Below are positions 45,301-58,100 of a stretch of DNA of 64,000 bases, in pieces. Under the pieces are notes generated by a model that was not told the origin of the DNA, ran no database searches, and saw only the letters and a list, made by a program, of their open reading frames with translations. Each line of letters opens with the position of its first letter. Positions within the stretch are counted from its first letter, which is position 1. Source of the DNA: Acholoe squamosa (Eukaryota > Annelida > Polychaeta > Phyllodocida > Polynoidae); NCBI GenBank assembly GCA_949317995.1, contig OX439037.1:52672080-52736079 (forward strand), written 5' to 3'. Made by a program: the position numbers and the translations under genes.

Positions 45301-46065
45301 CCTGACGGCACCTATGAAATAAGCTAGCCTGTTTCAAGCGTTTGGTCTGCCCTGACTGGTTATCATAAAATGCTTAGTGCTATCTATAAACTATTAACTG
45401 ACATATCATAATACTATATCACATTTTCATTCAAATAAACATTTGAAGGATATTTCATAGAACTATCAACCGAAGTCTTGGCAAAAGTGCACATAATTAT
45501 AGGCCATGTGCCGCTCCTTCCTAAGTTTACACATCTATCTATAGGTCTTTCGCAATTGAAAAAAACACACTATTAAAAGCAGTATGTAGTAACATCGACA
45601 AGTTATACTGTATAGATATTGATATTGCATGCAAATTAGATGAATTGTCCACTTTAAGATAGGCAAACGCAATGCTTTATCATTAAAATTCTGTTCCCCA
45701 TTACATAATCAGGGTTTGCTTTGAGAAACGTGCGCTGTTATGCGAATGTTGTGGAGAGAAAAAAGGTGTTCATGTGAATATCTTTACTGATATTTAGACA
45801 CAGATATGCAGTTTTTGGGCGTCCCAGGTAGAGAGGGTATGTCAAAACTTTGCATGCATGATTAAACTTACCCCCCCCCCTTTCCAACAAAAAAAAAGAA
45901 AGAAAGAAATGTGATCCCCCGTTTTTTACACAAGTTAAGTGTTTGTGAGAAAGGTAGGTGAGTATGAGTGTGTGTGTGCAGGGTTAAAAACCAACAATGG
46001 CCTGTACTTTAGGTGGAGACCTTTAGCAAAAGTGTTTGTGTGCAAATGAGCTAAGAGCCAGTGTG

Positions 46066-46125
<60 letters not shown>

Positions 46126-49100
46126 CGGGAGAAGATTGAGCAACATAATCTGGACAATGCAGGTAGCTAAAATAGAGTTGCATGAATCTATAGTACCGTA
46201 AACTCCCGCGTAGAAGACTCGCTGTGCATATAAGACGCACCCCAAACTCAGCACATGCATTTTCGCGTATAAGACGCACATTTTAAGGCTGAAATTTGTA
46301 AGATTAGTACATTTCTATAGTAAAATTACCCCTCGTATAAGACGCACACCCAACTTTTGTTTTGTTTGGCATAGAGGACGCGTCTTATACGCGGGAGATT
46401 ACGGTAGTAAGGTAAAATAGTCTACCTTAGTGAATACCCAAGACTTCATCACTGAGTGATTGGATTTACCGGTCTGCACATTTGTGTCATGTGGTGTGAA
46501 AGAGCAAGACAATATAGCTATACAACTCCAATAAAATTATGAAGCCTTTTTCATTCTGCCCCCCCCCCACCCCCCACCAGAGTATTGTATTCAAAGGAAA
46601 GTCATTCCCAGATTCACTGAACACTAGGCTTTTGATCTCTCTTAAACGATTCCGATGGAATATCAAAACTGTTGTATTATTAGAAATAGGACTCCGTCAC
46701 ATCAGTGGTACAGCAATTTTATAATTTTTCTCCATGATAGAGGCACAGTCACAACAGTCAGCAACACCTGGCCCTCAGACTGGAGCAGCTACACTAGCGC
46801 CACCACTTGGCCTTGCGGAGGGTGAAGGTGCCACAATGAAACCAGAGATTGATATGCGTTTCTACAATGAAATGATGGACACCGTTCCTCAGGAGAGTAT
46901 CAGTGTACCACTTGTCCTACATGCCATGTTAGATCAGGTGGTTGCTTGGGAGGAGGACAAGGAGCCACCCAGTGAAACCCCACACCCACCCCGTCCTGAT
47001 GGTCTGGACGAGACACTTGCTGAACACATCACCAATGCCAGCTTTAAACTCGCCCTTACCAATGAAGAGATCAAGGTGAGACTGCTAAGAGAAGTGGGTA
47101 GACTGGTGATGCAAAGACAGTTGGTGTCATCCATAAAATATCACTGAATCGTTGTTATTTCATAGTTAAATCGGAAAGCCGAGTTTTAAGAGACAGGTAG
47201 GGGCTGGGGACATTTTTAAGACTGGAAGTGAGCCTTTCTGAGAAGAGGTTGTTGAGTTTGACCTCAAATTACATCAAAACCATCAAATATGAGATGAAAT
47301 GAAACCTGATAGTGTACATGTTCAAGATCATGGAGGTGTAACATTTACCTCTTATAAGATTCTAATCTTTGTTTGAAAAAAAGTAGGTCACCTGAAGTCC
47401 AACTTAGACGCTTGGTGCACTCAATGCTTTTCTATGGAGGTGTCATTTTGGGTGTCAGGTCAGGGCGGGTTGGGTGTCACATACGTGATAAGAATATAAT
47501 GGAAAATGATATATTGCATGTTAATCTTGTTTCTATGGTTCTTTTGGACATTTCTCTCTGTATACGCATTAAAAATATAACAATTAATTCAATCTGGTGG
47601 TCAAAAGCCATGAAATTGAGCCAATTTGAAAATTTAGCTCAAAAATTAAGTTCTTTATATGACTTATTCCTTTGGTCCACAGAGAGATCTTATGCTAGGC
47701 TATGAATACCCAAATTTGGGAACATTAACTCTGGCAAATATAGGAATGAGAAGGCTCCTAATTTTTCCAATGTTAATTCTATGAGTCACAGTACGACAGT
47801 GTCATGGTACGACAGTACTTGGAAAAGGGTAATACCGTTACATTTTTTTGAAAATTACTATTGCATGTTTTAGGACCATGAAAGATGATTTTTTACAAAT
47901 ATCAACGTTTTTGAATTTTACTGTCTATATAGTAGTACTGAGGATGCACTGTCGTACCGTGACACTGTCGTACCTTGACATTTTTTTAAACAAATCCTGC
48001 CAAATATACAATTTTGAAATAGAAGTAGACATTCATATTTTGCCAATGGCATGGCCTGGGGCAGTCCTAATTATTGGTAAAATAACTTTCACTAATCATT
48101 AAGTGTAGAGTAGATATGGCATGTATAAAGCCCACTGTTGTACCGTGACATTAAACCTACCCCAAAATGAGAAATGTGAACTTTTACTAAGTAATAGTGG
48201 CGGAAATTATCTTTCAAGGATTCATGTGACGGGAGACATGTGTCCCCTTGAGTATTAAAGATACAAAATACCTGAAGAATACTGTCCTCCTTAGTTTTTT
48301 ATAGGGGCATAAAGGTCTACTGTCGTACCATGACACTAGTAGTTTTTGGGTAATAATGCACCTGGAAGTGATCATTAAATGGTGAATGGGTATGAAATGA
48401 AATATCAGCTACTAGGTGATGGATTTTCGTGATTTTTGACCAGTACTATAATCCTCGATGATACAATTCATGTTTGTCTCGGCATGTTTTTGCCAAAAAT
48501 CGTCCGAGCAGTCCAATTGCGTCTCACTTCGATACAAACATGGCGGTTATTGAATTAAATTTGATAATATGGCCACACCAAATAAAAAAGTTGGTCTATG
48601 GATTTTAATTTTTAGAAAATCGAGCGGGAGGGCGAAATTTTTATTTTATTTTTTCAAGAAAATGTATCTGTCTATGGATTCTGCATATCAAAAATGTGGA
48701 GAGGCTTTTTTTTTTTTTTTTTTTTGGTTGGGGGTGGGGTTCGTTTGCTCAAATGTATTTATTTTTTTCTAAATGCAGAATAGGCCTATATAATTAAACA
48801 GGTGATGTGTTTATCTATCCAATGAGTGGTCTGCCATTTTTGTACCTCCATTGACTGACCCTGTATTAAAGCTGCTTGTTTAAAAAAAAAAAAAAAAATG
48901 CAATTTTCCAGAAAATGATGCGGGCGGAATCCATAGACAAATAAATCTTCTTAAAAAATTAAAATTTGCTTTTTGGAAAATAAGGTGCGGGAAATCCATA
49001 GACCAAAATATTAATTTGGTGTGGCCTATGTTAGAGTGTAGGGAGAAGAAGATGGATCCATGCAAAAACAGGCATAATAAATATGATTTGAAATAATTTG

Positions 49101-52100
49101 AGAAAATTTGCCAGAGTAGTACAATATAACCCGCTGAATGATGGCAAAGAAAACAAAATGGCGGGTGCGAGGAGAGCGCGCAATACGTTTCTTCTTTGCT
49201 GTCAAAAGTGCTGTCTATAGTGTCAAAATGGTGAGTCTTCCACTTTCCGAGTTACCAGCAATATCTGTCGCTTCAACACTCGTTATCGATCATTAAGTTT
49301 CTGCTGGAGTGGCATTTCATTATAGTAAGTCTCATATCCCAGTTTTGAAGGTGTCATTTATCTTATTGTGTGCGCATAGACTTTTCTCCTTTACAGCCCC
49401 AATATTTCGTTAAATCATTTATAATCCCTATTGGACAAGAAATTCCTACCACCAGACACAGTGATTGAGGAAGTATGAGAGGCATCATATTAAGGGATTT
49501 TAGGTGATTGAAGTAGTTAGCAGGATCAAACAGCACTCATTACGGTGGTCCTTTTGCCTGTTGTAAGGCAAGTGGATAACTGTACCATTGACTAATTATT
49601 CTACCGTTGACTGTACATCATTGGCTCGTATTCATATCACATATTGTGTTATAAACTGTTGTATTGTTTCAACAGGTTCTGGCAACTGAGTTCAATGCAA
49701 ACAAGTCAAGTGACACAGGTCCTAAGCAGCCCCTATTAATCGATCACAATGACAAGATTACATGGAGACTAAATCACCTCAATGTAATGAATGGTTTTGA
49801 CCACAAAAAAGTAGAGGAGGAAATGTTGGTGCGGATGCCCCTCATGAGCGCTCTACGTCTTCCCAGGTCATCAGCAAAATCAGCCAGGGAAAGAGCAGCA
49901 CGCCTACAGGAACTGCTGCACTTTTGTAGCAATGCCGCTCTCTCTCAAGCTGGTCAGTTTCATATATTCTATATTTTTAGCATGTGCAATAGCAGAATTT
50001 CATATCGGCTACTATCTATATAGACAACATGATTATGAGAGATAAACAAGTTGTCAACACGAAAAAAAATTATGTTGATCTCTGGATATATATCTTTAAA
50101 AAAAAAAAAGTGCCAGCAAGTGATATGATATTCCTTTTCATTACAAAATTTCTATATAACTGATTTCTTTCTTAAGAGATGGTGTTTTGGCTAACATCAC
50201 ACATGGAAGATGAGCAAAATCCAAAAATAATGTTTTTTGAAGAAAAGAACTGAAAGTATGAATTTGCGACCCAACATAGGTGATTTACACAATTTTACGC
50301 TTTCAGAGGTCGACCATGCCTTCAAGCAGTTTGTGTTTGAGAACATGGAGCAGACCACAGTTGACGAGAGTGGTTCCTTCAATCCACCCACTGATAAAAA
50401 GGCAACAATTCCATGGGATGATCCCTATCCACTTTTTGCTAACCAGCCAGAGGTGGAGGATGTCCCTGTTGAGGAAGTTAAATCAGGTAATAGTCTACTG
50501 GTAAATCATGCTTGAAGGTTCCCTAGGCTCAATTTTTTTTTTTTTGCTTGATTTGTATATATCCTAGTCTTAAAGTCTATACAATATGTTGACATCTTGC
50601 TGTAGAGATGTCTTTGGTAACTCTATACATCTGTAGTGCTTTGTAAATGCATTAAATGTAAAGTTCTTGGTTAGTTTGTAGCATTCAACACTAGCATATG
50701 ATTAATAACGATATCTTTAAGTATCAGACTGTGTACATAGAACTTTATGATTTATGGTGTAGATATCACTCCATCTGTATTTTTGTCTGAATAAATCCAA
50801 TGGCAGATCCTGTGGTACAAAACACGGGCCCTGTAGAGGCAGATAAACTTGCCAAACAGCTTGAAGCCCTACAGCCTACAGCAGATGTACCCACACCCTC
50901 CCCTCCACCAAGACCTGCTTCTGCTTCCAGCGGCCGGGCATCTCGAAGCCGGGGCAAGAAGAAGAGTAAGACAGTAGATCAAGCTCACACAGTTTCAAAT
51001 ATAATTTTTTTTCTATTAGGACTTAAGTTACAGATAGAACTTGGTTGTCCAGACAGTTGTATGAAATTCATAAACAGGTATCAAATTTCAGCTTTACTTG
51101 ACTAAGGCACTATTGTCTATTGTTTTCTGTCTTCTTTTTCTTGCATTGTACACTAGTTTTTCTTTCACTGTGCATAAGCATACAAGACAAAGCCGCTAAA
51201 TGAGACAGATGTTTTCCATGCTCCCTTCTCATTATCACATCAATTATAAAAACTAGTCTAAAACTAATATGTACATCTACATTGTCCTGTCCTCTTAATC
51301 AGGAAGCAAATCTCCAACTCAGGCAGCCCCTGCTGCTGCTAGCCCAGTACCACAGGCAGAGAAGTCTCCCCGTCCAAACTCTGGTGGTATTCTGAAATCT
51401 CGCAGTGGCTCCCGTTCTAATCTGAACTCACGGCGATCTTCAGGTAAGCAGATTCATGACTTTTGAATACTCAGTTTACAATCTCGTTAATTAAATTATC
51501 ACACTCATACTCCTTGGCTATAAAAACTACAAAAGATGCAAACAACACAAGGGATGGAAGTCCTCATGGTTTTCCCTGATTTAAGAGATGATTAAGTTCC
51601 AAAGACCTGCAGTATAGTCCTATCCGAACTAGGATGATGTTCAGGGTGTTCTGAGCATTTCAGGAATTTTTGTGCTCAGTCACTTCCATCCCCTGCAATA
51701 CATCCGCCTACCAGTATGGGGTTTTACCTCGGACAGCACTTCTAGTGGTGTCGAGGTTATTCTACGAGAATGAGGCCAGGCCACGCATGCGTAGTCAGTT
51801 GGTCAATTTTGCTAGACAGCGTCGGTCAATCTTCGATTTAGAGCACTGTCCTTAACCTGGGTAAGTAATTTATTCAGGGTGCAATTTTTTTGTACCTACT
51901 TTCTTTGGGGAGTTCGCAGACGGTATTCAAATTTGTTCAATCTGGGACTCTGTTGTTGTGTACAATCTGAGACTAGTGCTATGTCCGGCTCTCCCATTGG
52001 TTGGCGCTAAGGTTCTAACCTGCCTCCTGATTGGATGAAGCGGAGCTACCTGTAGTCCTACTCTCAGAGGAGGCACGGGTTGTTTATCGCCGTTAGGCAT

Positions 52101-55100
52101 TGTGGTTACGGCAAATTTCTTTGGTTTTCGTCTTGTTATTGAGGTTAATCTTTTCTTTACTGTCCCTTTTGGATGGTTTTATGTTGTATTCTATCGCGCT
52201 CGGCCATTCCAGGCTTCGCAGATGTTAGAATGAATTGTTATGCCTGTAGCGCTCAGCCTCTAGGGGCTTGGAAGACGACATGTTCAAGATGGGATTGTTC
52301 AATCTCAGGCCCTTGTCAGTGTGCTGTTTGCCCATTGATTGGTGACAGTCCTACCGCTTAGGCCTACTCTCAGAGTAGGTCAGAAGGTACACACAGTCCG
52401 TTAGGCTGTTCTACTTAGGATTTTTGTTATTGCCTGTAGCGCTCAACCTTTGGGGGCTTGGAAGACGACAGGTTTAAGCTGGGATTGTTCAATCTCCAGC
52501 CCTTGTGGAGGTACTGTACGCTCTTGGTTAGCGACAGTTCTACATCCTAGGTCTACTCCCAGAGTAGGTCAGAGGGTACACACAGTTACTCTGTTTGCAG
52601 TGGGAATTGTTCTCTTTGCTTAATGTGACCTGGATTTGTTCCAGATTCTCGTGAAAATGGTGACTACGGCATCAGTTACCTCTACGCCTGCGGCGACTAC
52701 AATCACTACTCATACGGTGACTACGACCGCAACGACTACTGCGGGACAAGCACTGGTAGTGCCCTCTACAGGTGCCCAGCCTTGGATGCATTTCACAGGG
52801 CTGCAGGGACAGTTCCAGTCCCAGCAAGCTGGAGGATCGTTTGGACAACAAACTCCTCAACAATTGGGGTCCTACGAACAACAACAACCACCACAGCCCG
52901 CGGGGCCCTACGGACAACAGCCACCGCAGCCTACGGGGCCCTACGGGCAACAACAGCCTTCGCAGCCCGTGGGACTCTACGGACAACCACCCCAGGCCAT
53001 GAGGCCTTATGGACAAATGTGGTCTTATGGGCAACAACTCCCCCCCTACACTGGGGCCTTATGGTCAGTTACTGCCACAGTCGTATAGGTTTCAGCAGCC
53101 AAACCATGTGATGGGTTGGAACCAGGGCTCCCCGCCACCTCCTCCACCGATGAACTTAAACCCCTATGGAGCCTATGGTTATGGTTATCCTGGATACTAC
53201 CCTCCAGCAGATGATGAAGATGAGGAGGAAGAGGAGGATGAAACTCCCCCGGTTAAGAGGAAGAAGGTCGATGATGTATCTGACAACTCGGATGACGACC
53301 TAGGAACCAAGTCCAATAAGGACAAGGAAAAAGAGGCTCTGTTAGGAGATGGAAGTCTCACTGATATGGTCAGGACCCAGAGAGAAGGGCAAGCGGCTAA
53401 GAAGAGAGAATTTAAGCTCGACAAGCGAGTGGCCGACCTTGTGGATGGTGCTTTCACCAAAAGAATGCCAAAGGAACAGTGGGACAAGTTGTTCATTGAC
53501 TATCCACAGTCTGTAAATGTTGAGAAGATGATTGTCCCCTAGCTAGAGGATGAAATCAAGGAGGTCATTCAAGACAGACAAGATATTGTTATCTTGGAAA
53601 AGAATGTCAAGAAACTTCAAGGTTTCATCTTAACTGCAATGGTCGCTTTCACACCACTGGCAACACTTAGTTTCGACAAGGGCAAGGCGGATCCGGAACT
53701 GGATAAACTATCCGCGAACCTGAAAAATGGTTACACTTTGCTGGCAGCTATGATGACCAGCCTGTCAAACAGGCGGAGAGAGATAGTCAAACCGGCTATC
53801 CAGAAGGACTATCAGAAACTCTTAGCTAGAGCTGCGATGGATGCCAACACATGGAAAGTTCTTGTTTGGCAGTGATGTGACTGAGACCAAGAAGAAGCAA
53901 GGTGCAACTAGGAAGACAGCAGACGGGATGTCTGCCTCTACGGCTAAGGCAGCAGCTGCGGCTAAGGCGGTTGCCCATAAGGCAGCACCTACGTACAAGA
54001 GAGGTCAGCGTGTGGCTGGCAGTGGCAAGGAAAGGGGGACAGTGTTATCCCAACCAGGGACCACCGGTATTCCAGTCTATGGTCTATGGTAATCAAGCCA
54101 TGAACCAACCGTTCATCAGACCAGCACAGCAGCAAAACTAGGGAGAAAGACCCAGAGCTCCAAGAATGCAGGCAAAACAGGGTTTTCAGAAACAGGGGGC
54201 CAGCTAACCAGCCAGGTGAGTCCCCTCTAGAATACAGCTGAGAATTTTGTTGTTGGTTCTATTGGCAGGTTTGTTAACAGGTGGTTTGCTATTACCAGAG
54301 ATCCCTGGGTTTTAGGCATGGTAAGTGGGGTGCACATACCGCTAGTGTCTTATCCTGTACAGGAAAGGGAACCTTTCCAGTTCAGGATGACACCTGAAGA
54401 GCAAGTGATCATGGTAACAGAGATAGAGAAGTTGGAGGCTAAACATGTTGTAGTGAAGGTTGATCCAGTCCCAGGGCAGTTTGTGTCGAATGTCTTCTGG
54501 AGGCCTAAACCTAATGGTCAACATAGATTAATTTTGGACTTGACAAACTTCAACATGAACATTTCAAAATGGCTACCCTACAAACTGCTATGGATATGAT
54601 GAGACCAGGATGCTTCAAGGCATCAATCGATCTCAAAGATGCATATTATTCGGTACCTATATCTTGGGATCATAGAAAGTATCTGAGGTTTAGGTGGAAT
54701 GAACTACTCTATGAGTTTGTGTGCATGCCCAATGGGTTATCTTGTGCGCTGAGAATTTTTACCATAATATGCCAAGGGGGAAAAGGGGCATGATGTTTCC
54801 CATACATTGATGACTCTTTTGTGATGGCAGACACTGAGGAGGAATGTACAGCTACAGCTTGGGAATTAGCAGGATGGCTAGATAACCTAGGGTTCGTTGT
54901 GCATCAAGACAAGTCGGTCATGGTACCAGATACCAAGTTGATTTTTCTGGGGTTTAACTTAAACTCAGAGGTAATGATCATCACCCCTACCGTAGAGAAA
55001 GTAGAAAAGCTCAGGTTAGCAGCAAGTGACTTGCTGAATAGGGATAAGCCAACCATCAGGGAGGTTGCAGGTCTGTTAGATTTAATGACGGCTTACGCCC

Positions 55101-58100
55101 TGTCGTCCCAATATGCCTTGGGGCATATCAAAGGACTAGAGAGGGAGAAAAACCTTGCCCTTGAAAAGACAAGAGGGGATTTTGGGTTCACCAGGGTTGG
55201 AGATCTTTACAGATGCTTCGGATGATGGTTGGGGAGCTCATAGAGGGGAAGTCACTGCGGGTGGCAGACGGCTTGGTGTGGAAGAGAACTTCGACATCAA
55301 TGAGAAGGAATTGATGGCCATCAGACATTGCCTTCAAAGCCTAGTGAAAGAAGATGTTTGTCACGTGAAAGTATACACTGACAATACAACAGCATTAGCT
55401 TATGTAAAGAACCATGGTGGGGTTAGGTCAGAGCAATGCAATGATGAAGCAAGGCTGATTTGGGATTGGTGTGAGCAAAAGAAAAACTGGTTGTCCATTG
55501 CACACATCCCGGGGGTACTTAATGTACTAGCGGATTACAAATCTAGAAAGATTTCCGATGACACAGAGTGGGAACTGAGTCCAAGTATCTTCAAGAGAAT
55601 CTCTCATAAGCACCCTTGGTGAGCCCACCCTGACAGAGGAAGAACTGCGGACAGTGCACTTCTGGTCACAGACAGTGCGCTGTGCCCCAGCCCTTCCTTC
55701 TGCAGTCTACATAAGAAGGCACAAACTTCTGGCAACGAGGGTTTGAGGATGTGAATGCTCTTTTCCAAACAGAAATCCGTCCACTTATTTGTTTGTTTGT
55801 TTGTTTAGTTTTACGTCCGGGGGCCATCAAGGAACTCAGACATTCGAACCGTCCACTTATGTACGTGGAGTATGTCTTTTCGGTAGTGCGCCGAAATGCG
55901 TCTAAAATTAACCCGATAGTTCCTTTTGTATAGCCTTCTTTTCTTAGCCTTTTACTCAGCAAATCAGAAAAGCCGCCAGGCCTAAGGTCCCTATTTCGGC
56001 AATCCCTCTTGGCTTTCCGTGCGGACAGAGATTTCCTTTTCGGCTTCTGAACTGTATTTTCCTGGTTGCTATCTGGATTAGCCAACCCCACCACGTTTGG
56101 CCTTTCAATTTGGGGGCCACCACCACACACCGGGCTTGGTCCAGCTCTATCTTCTGGACCACTTTCCCGACAAACTGAAAGGAGGAAAGAAATACAAGAA
56201 ACCTTGAGACCAGTTCAATGTGAACGAGTCTACCTCATAGCTCTCAGGTTCTGGGTCTAGTGACACATAACAAGGCAATTTAGCATTGATTCTAGATGCA
56301 AACATGTCAACCTCAGGTACTCCAAACTCTCTACGCCAGGCCCTAAATATCCCACATTCTGGGTTGTAGGGGTAGTCTTGACATTCCTTAAAGAGGGGAA
56401 ACGCAATGTACATATGACGTTACGAAAGTTATCTTTGAAACTAGCTATATTGTTACTGTTGACTACCTCACAAAGGGGTCAAACTATTGTTGCGTTAGAA
56501 GTGACTTGCCTATCGTTTGAAAAAGATATAGAGTTGTGTTCCAATTAAGTAAGTTGTTAAAATCCAACAAACAAGGGGACCGGCTTAGCACAGTTCAGCT
56601 AAAGAGGTTTCCTTCAGACACTAGAATCTGCGTTGTCAAAACCCTAGAAGACTATCTAGAAAGGACTTGTGGGTTGAGACCTGACTATGAGGATCAACTG
56701 TTAATTAGTTCGATCAGAGATGACAGACTTTCAGATTTTCTCTGTTTTCAGAGGTTCAAAGGTGATATTTTACCACAGAAATAATAAGAAAAAAAATATA
56801 AAATGAATATTTTATCATTCTGATATTTCTTAAAGATCTAACCAACCCTAAGTGATTAATCTTGAAGGTATTTGTTACTCTGATTAGGGTACCCCCCTTT
56901 TGAAGTGCCCCAAAATAATTTTCAGAGTTTCGCCAAATAGCGAACTGACATCTCTGTTCGATTTTCCCCCATGAGGGAATTGTTAGAGCCACGTTGGCCC
57001 ATTGGGCCCTTGAGATAATGGACTTGGTAGGAGTAGACATTACTAGATGGCGGCTCCACTCAACAAGGGGAGCTTCCACAAACAACGCAAAAGCCCTAGG
57101 AGCAGATATTAATGCTATCATGAGACAAGCAGGCTGGCGGAGTGCCAGCTCGTTTGCCTCATTCTACGACAAACCTATAGAGGTGGACCTCACAGATGTG
57201 GCAGATAGGTTATTGTATAATGTCTAGATGATTATATATAATGGATTAAGTCAAGCGAGTTGGAATAAATAGATTCCTTACTGTTGACTTGTATATATGT
57301 TGAGTGATTTGATTATGATATATGGTAATTTACTTGGAGAGGTTTCACTCACGCTCTGAACTTCTCGTAGAATAACCTCGACACCACTAGAAGTGCTGTC
57401 TGAGGTAAAATAGTAGAATTTGACGAAACTTACCTGTAAGTTGCTGTAAAATTGGGATTTTACCGAGGGCACACTTTGTGGTGCCGGGGTGATTATACGC
57501 CCTCCCACCAGGGCCCGGTATAATCACAATTTTCAGTCAAAATTCTATTAATCTTATGAATTGATTTATCAGTTCACTAGTTAACTGTGTTATTAGTTAA
57601 GTGGTTAAACCTCTCAAAACTGGCTCTGAAGATCTGACTATGCATGCGCGGCCCGGCCTCATTCTCGTATAATCACCCCGACACCATGAAGTGCGCCCTC
57701 AGTAAAATCCCAATTATACAGCAACTTACAGGTACGTTTCGTTAAATTCTACTATTATTTTTTCAATAATCCCCAATACAAACCCCATATGCTACTTTTC
57801 ATTCTTTCTTTTTTTGGGTTGCCTGCTCTGTAAGAAATTCTATTATTCAAAATGTGTTGAAACTGTTTTAATTACTGTCCACATAGTGCACTTTGAACGC
57901 AATGATGATGGAGGAATAGTGGCTCAGCCAGGAGATGAAGCTGTGCAACCAGCTCCACCCACTGAAACCCCGCGGTCAGTTGAGGAACTGATGGCCACAG
58001 TCCTTGAAGGACAAAGACGAAATCTCGACCAGTGGTGCTTTGCAGAGCACTTTGAACCAAATGTACTCAAACAGGTAAGTTCGTTTTCTGTATTCACAGA

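Larger units (their letters stand above)
51722..57756 (+). mobile_element. DIRS-type tyrosine-recombinase retrotransposon (decayed)
   Basis: This 6-kb insertion in SPAG17 intron 13 has the diagnostic DIRS layout: inverted terminal repeats, Gag-like region, reverse transcriptase with RNase H, tyrosine recombinase, an internal complementary region, then the right terminal repeat. The internal region (57362-57499) is the complement of the left end joined to the right end, as expected for a circular-intermediate template. No integrase or LTRs are present. Frames are broken by frameshifts and stops, and 0.8 kb is inverted, so it is inactive. DIRS elements make no TSD, and none is seen. Confidence 0.9.

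Noticed and set aside
45935..46281. Thr-His repeat open frame
   Set aside because: It is the minus-strand translation of the (TG)n microsatellite.
55666..56413. An independent minus-strand host gene in SPAG17 intron 13
   Set aside because: The motifs are DIRS pol and recombinase pieces that fill the gap in the surrounding plus-strand element.
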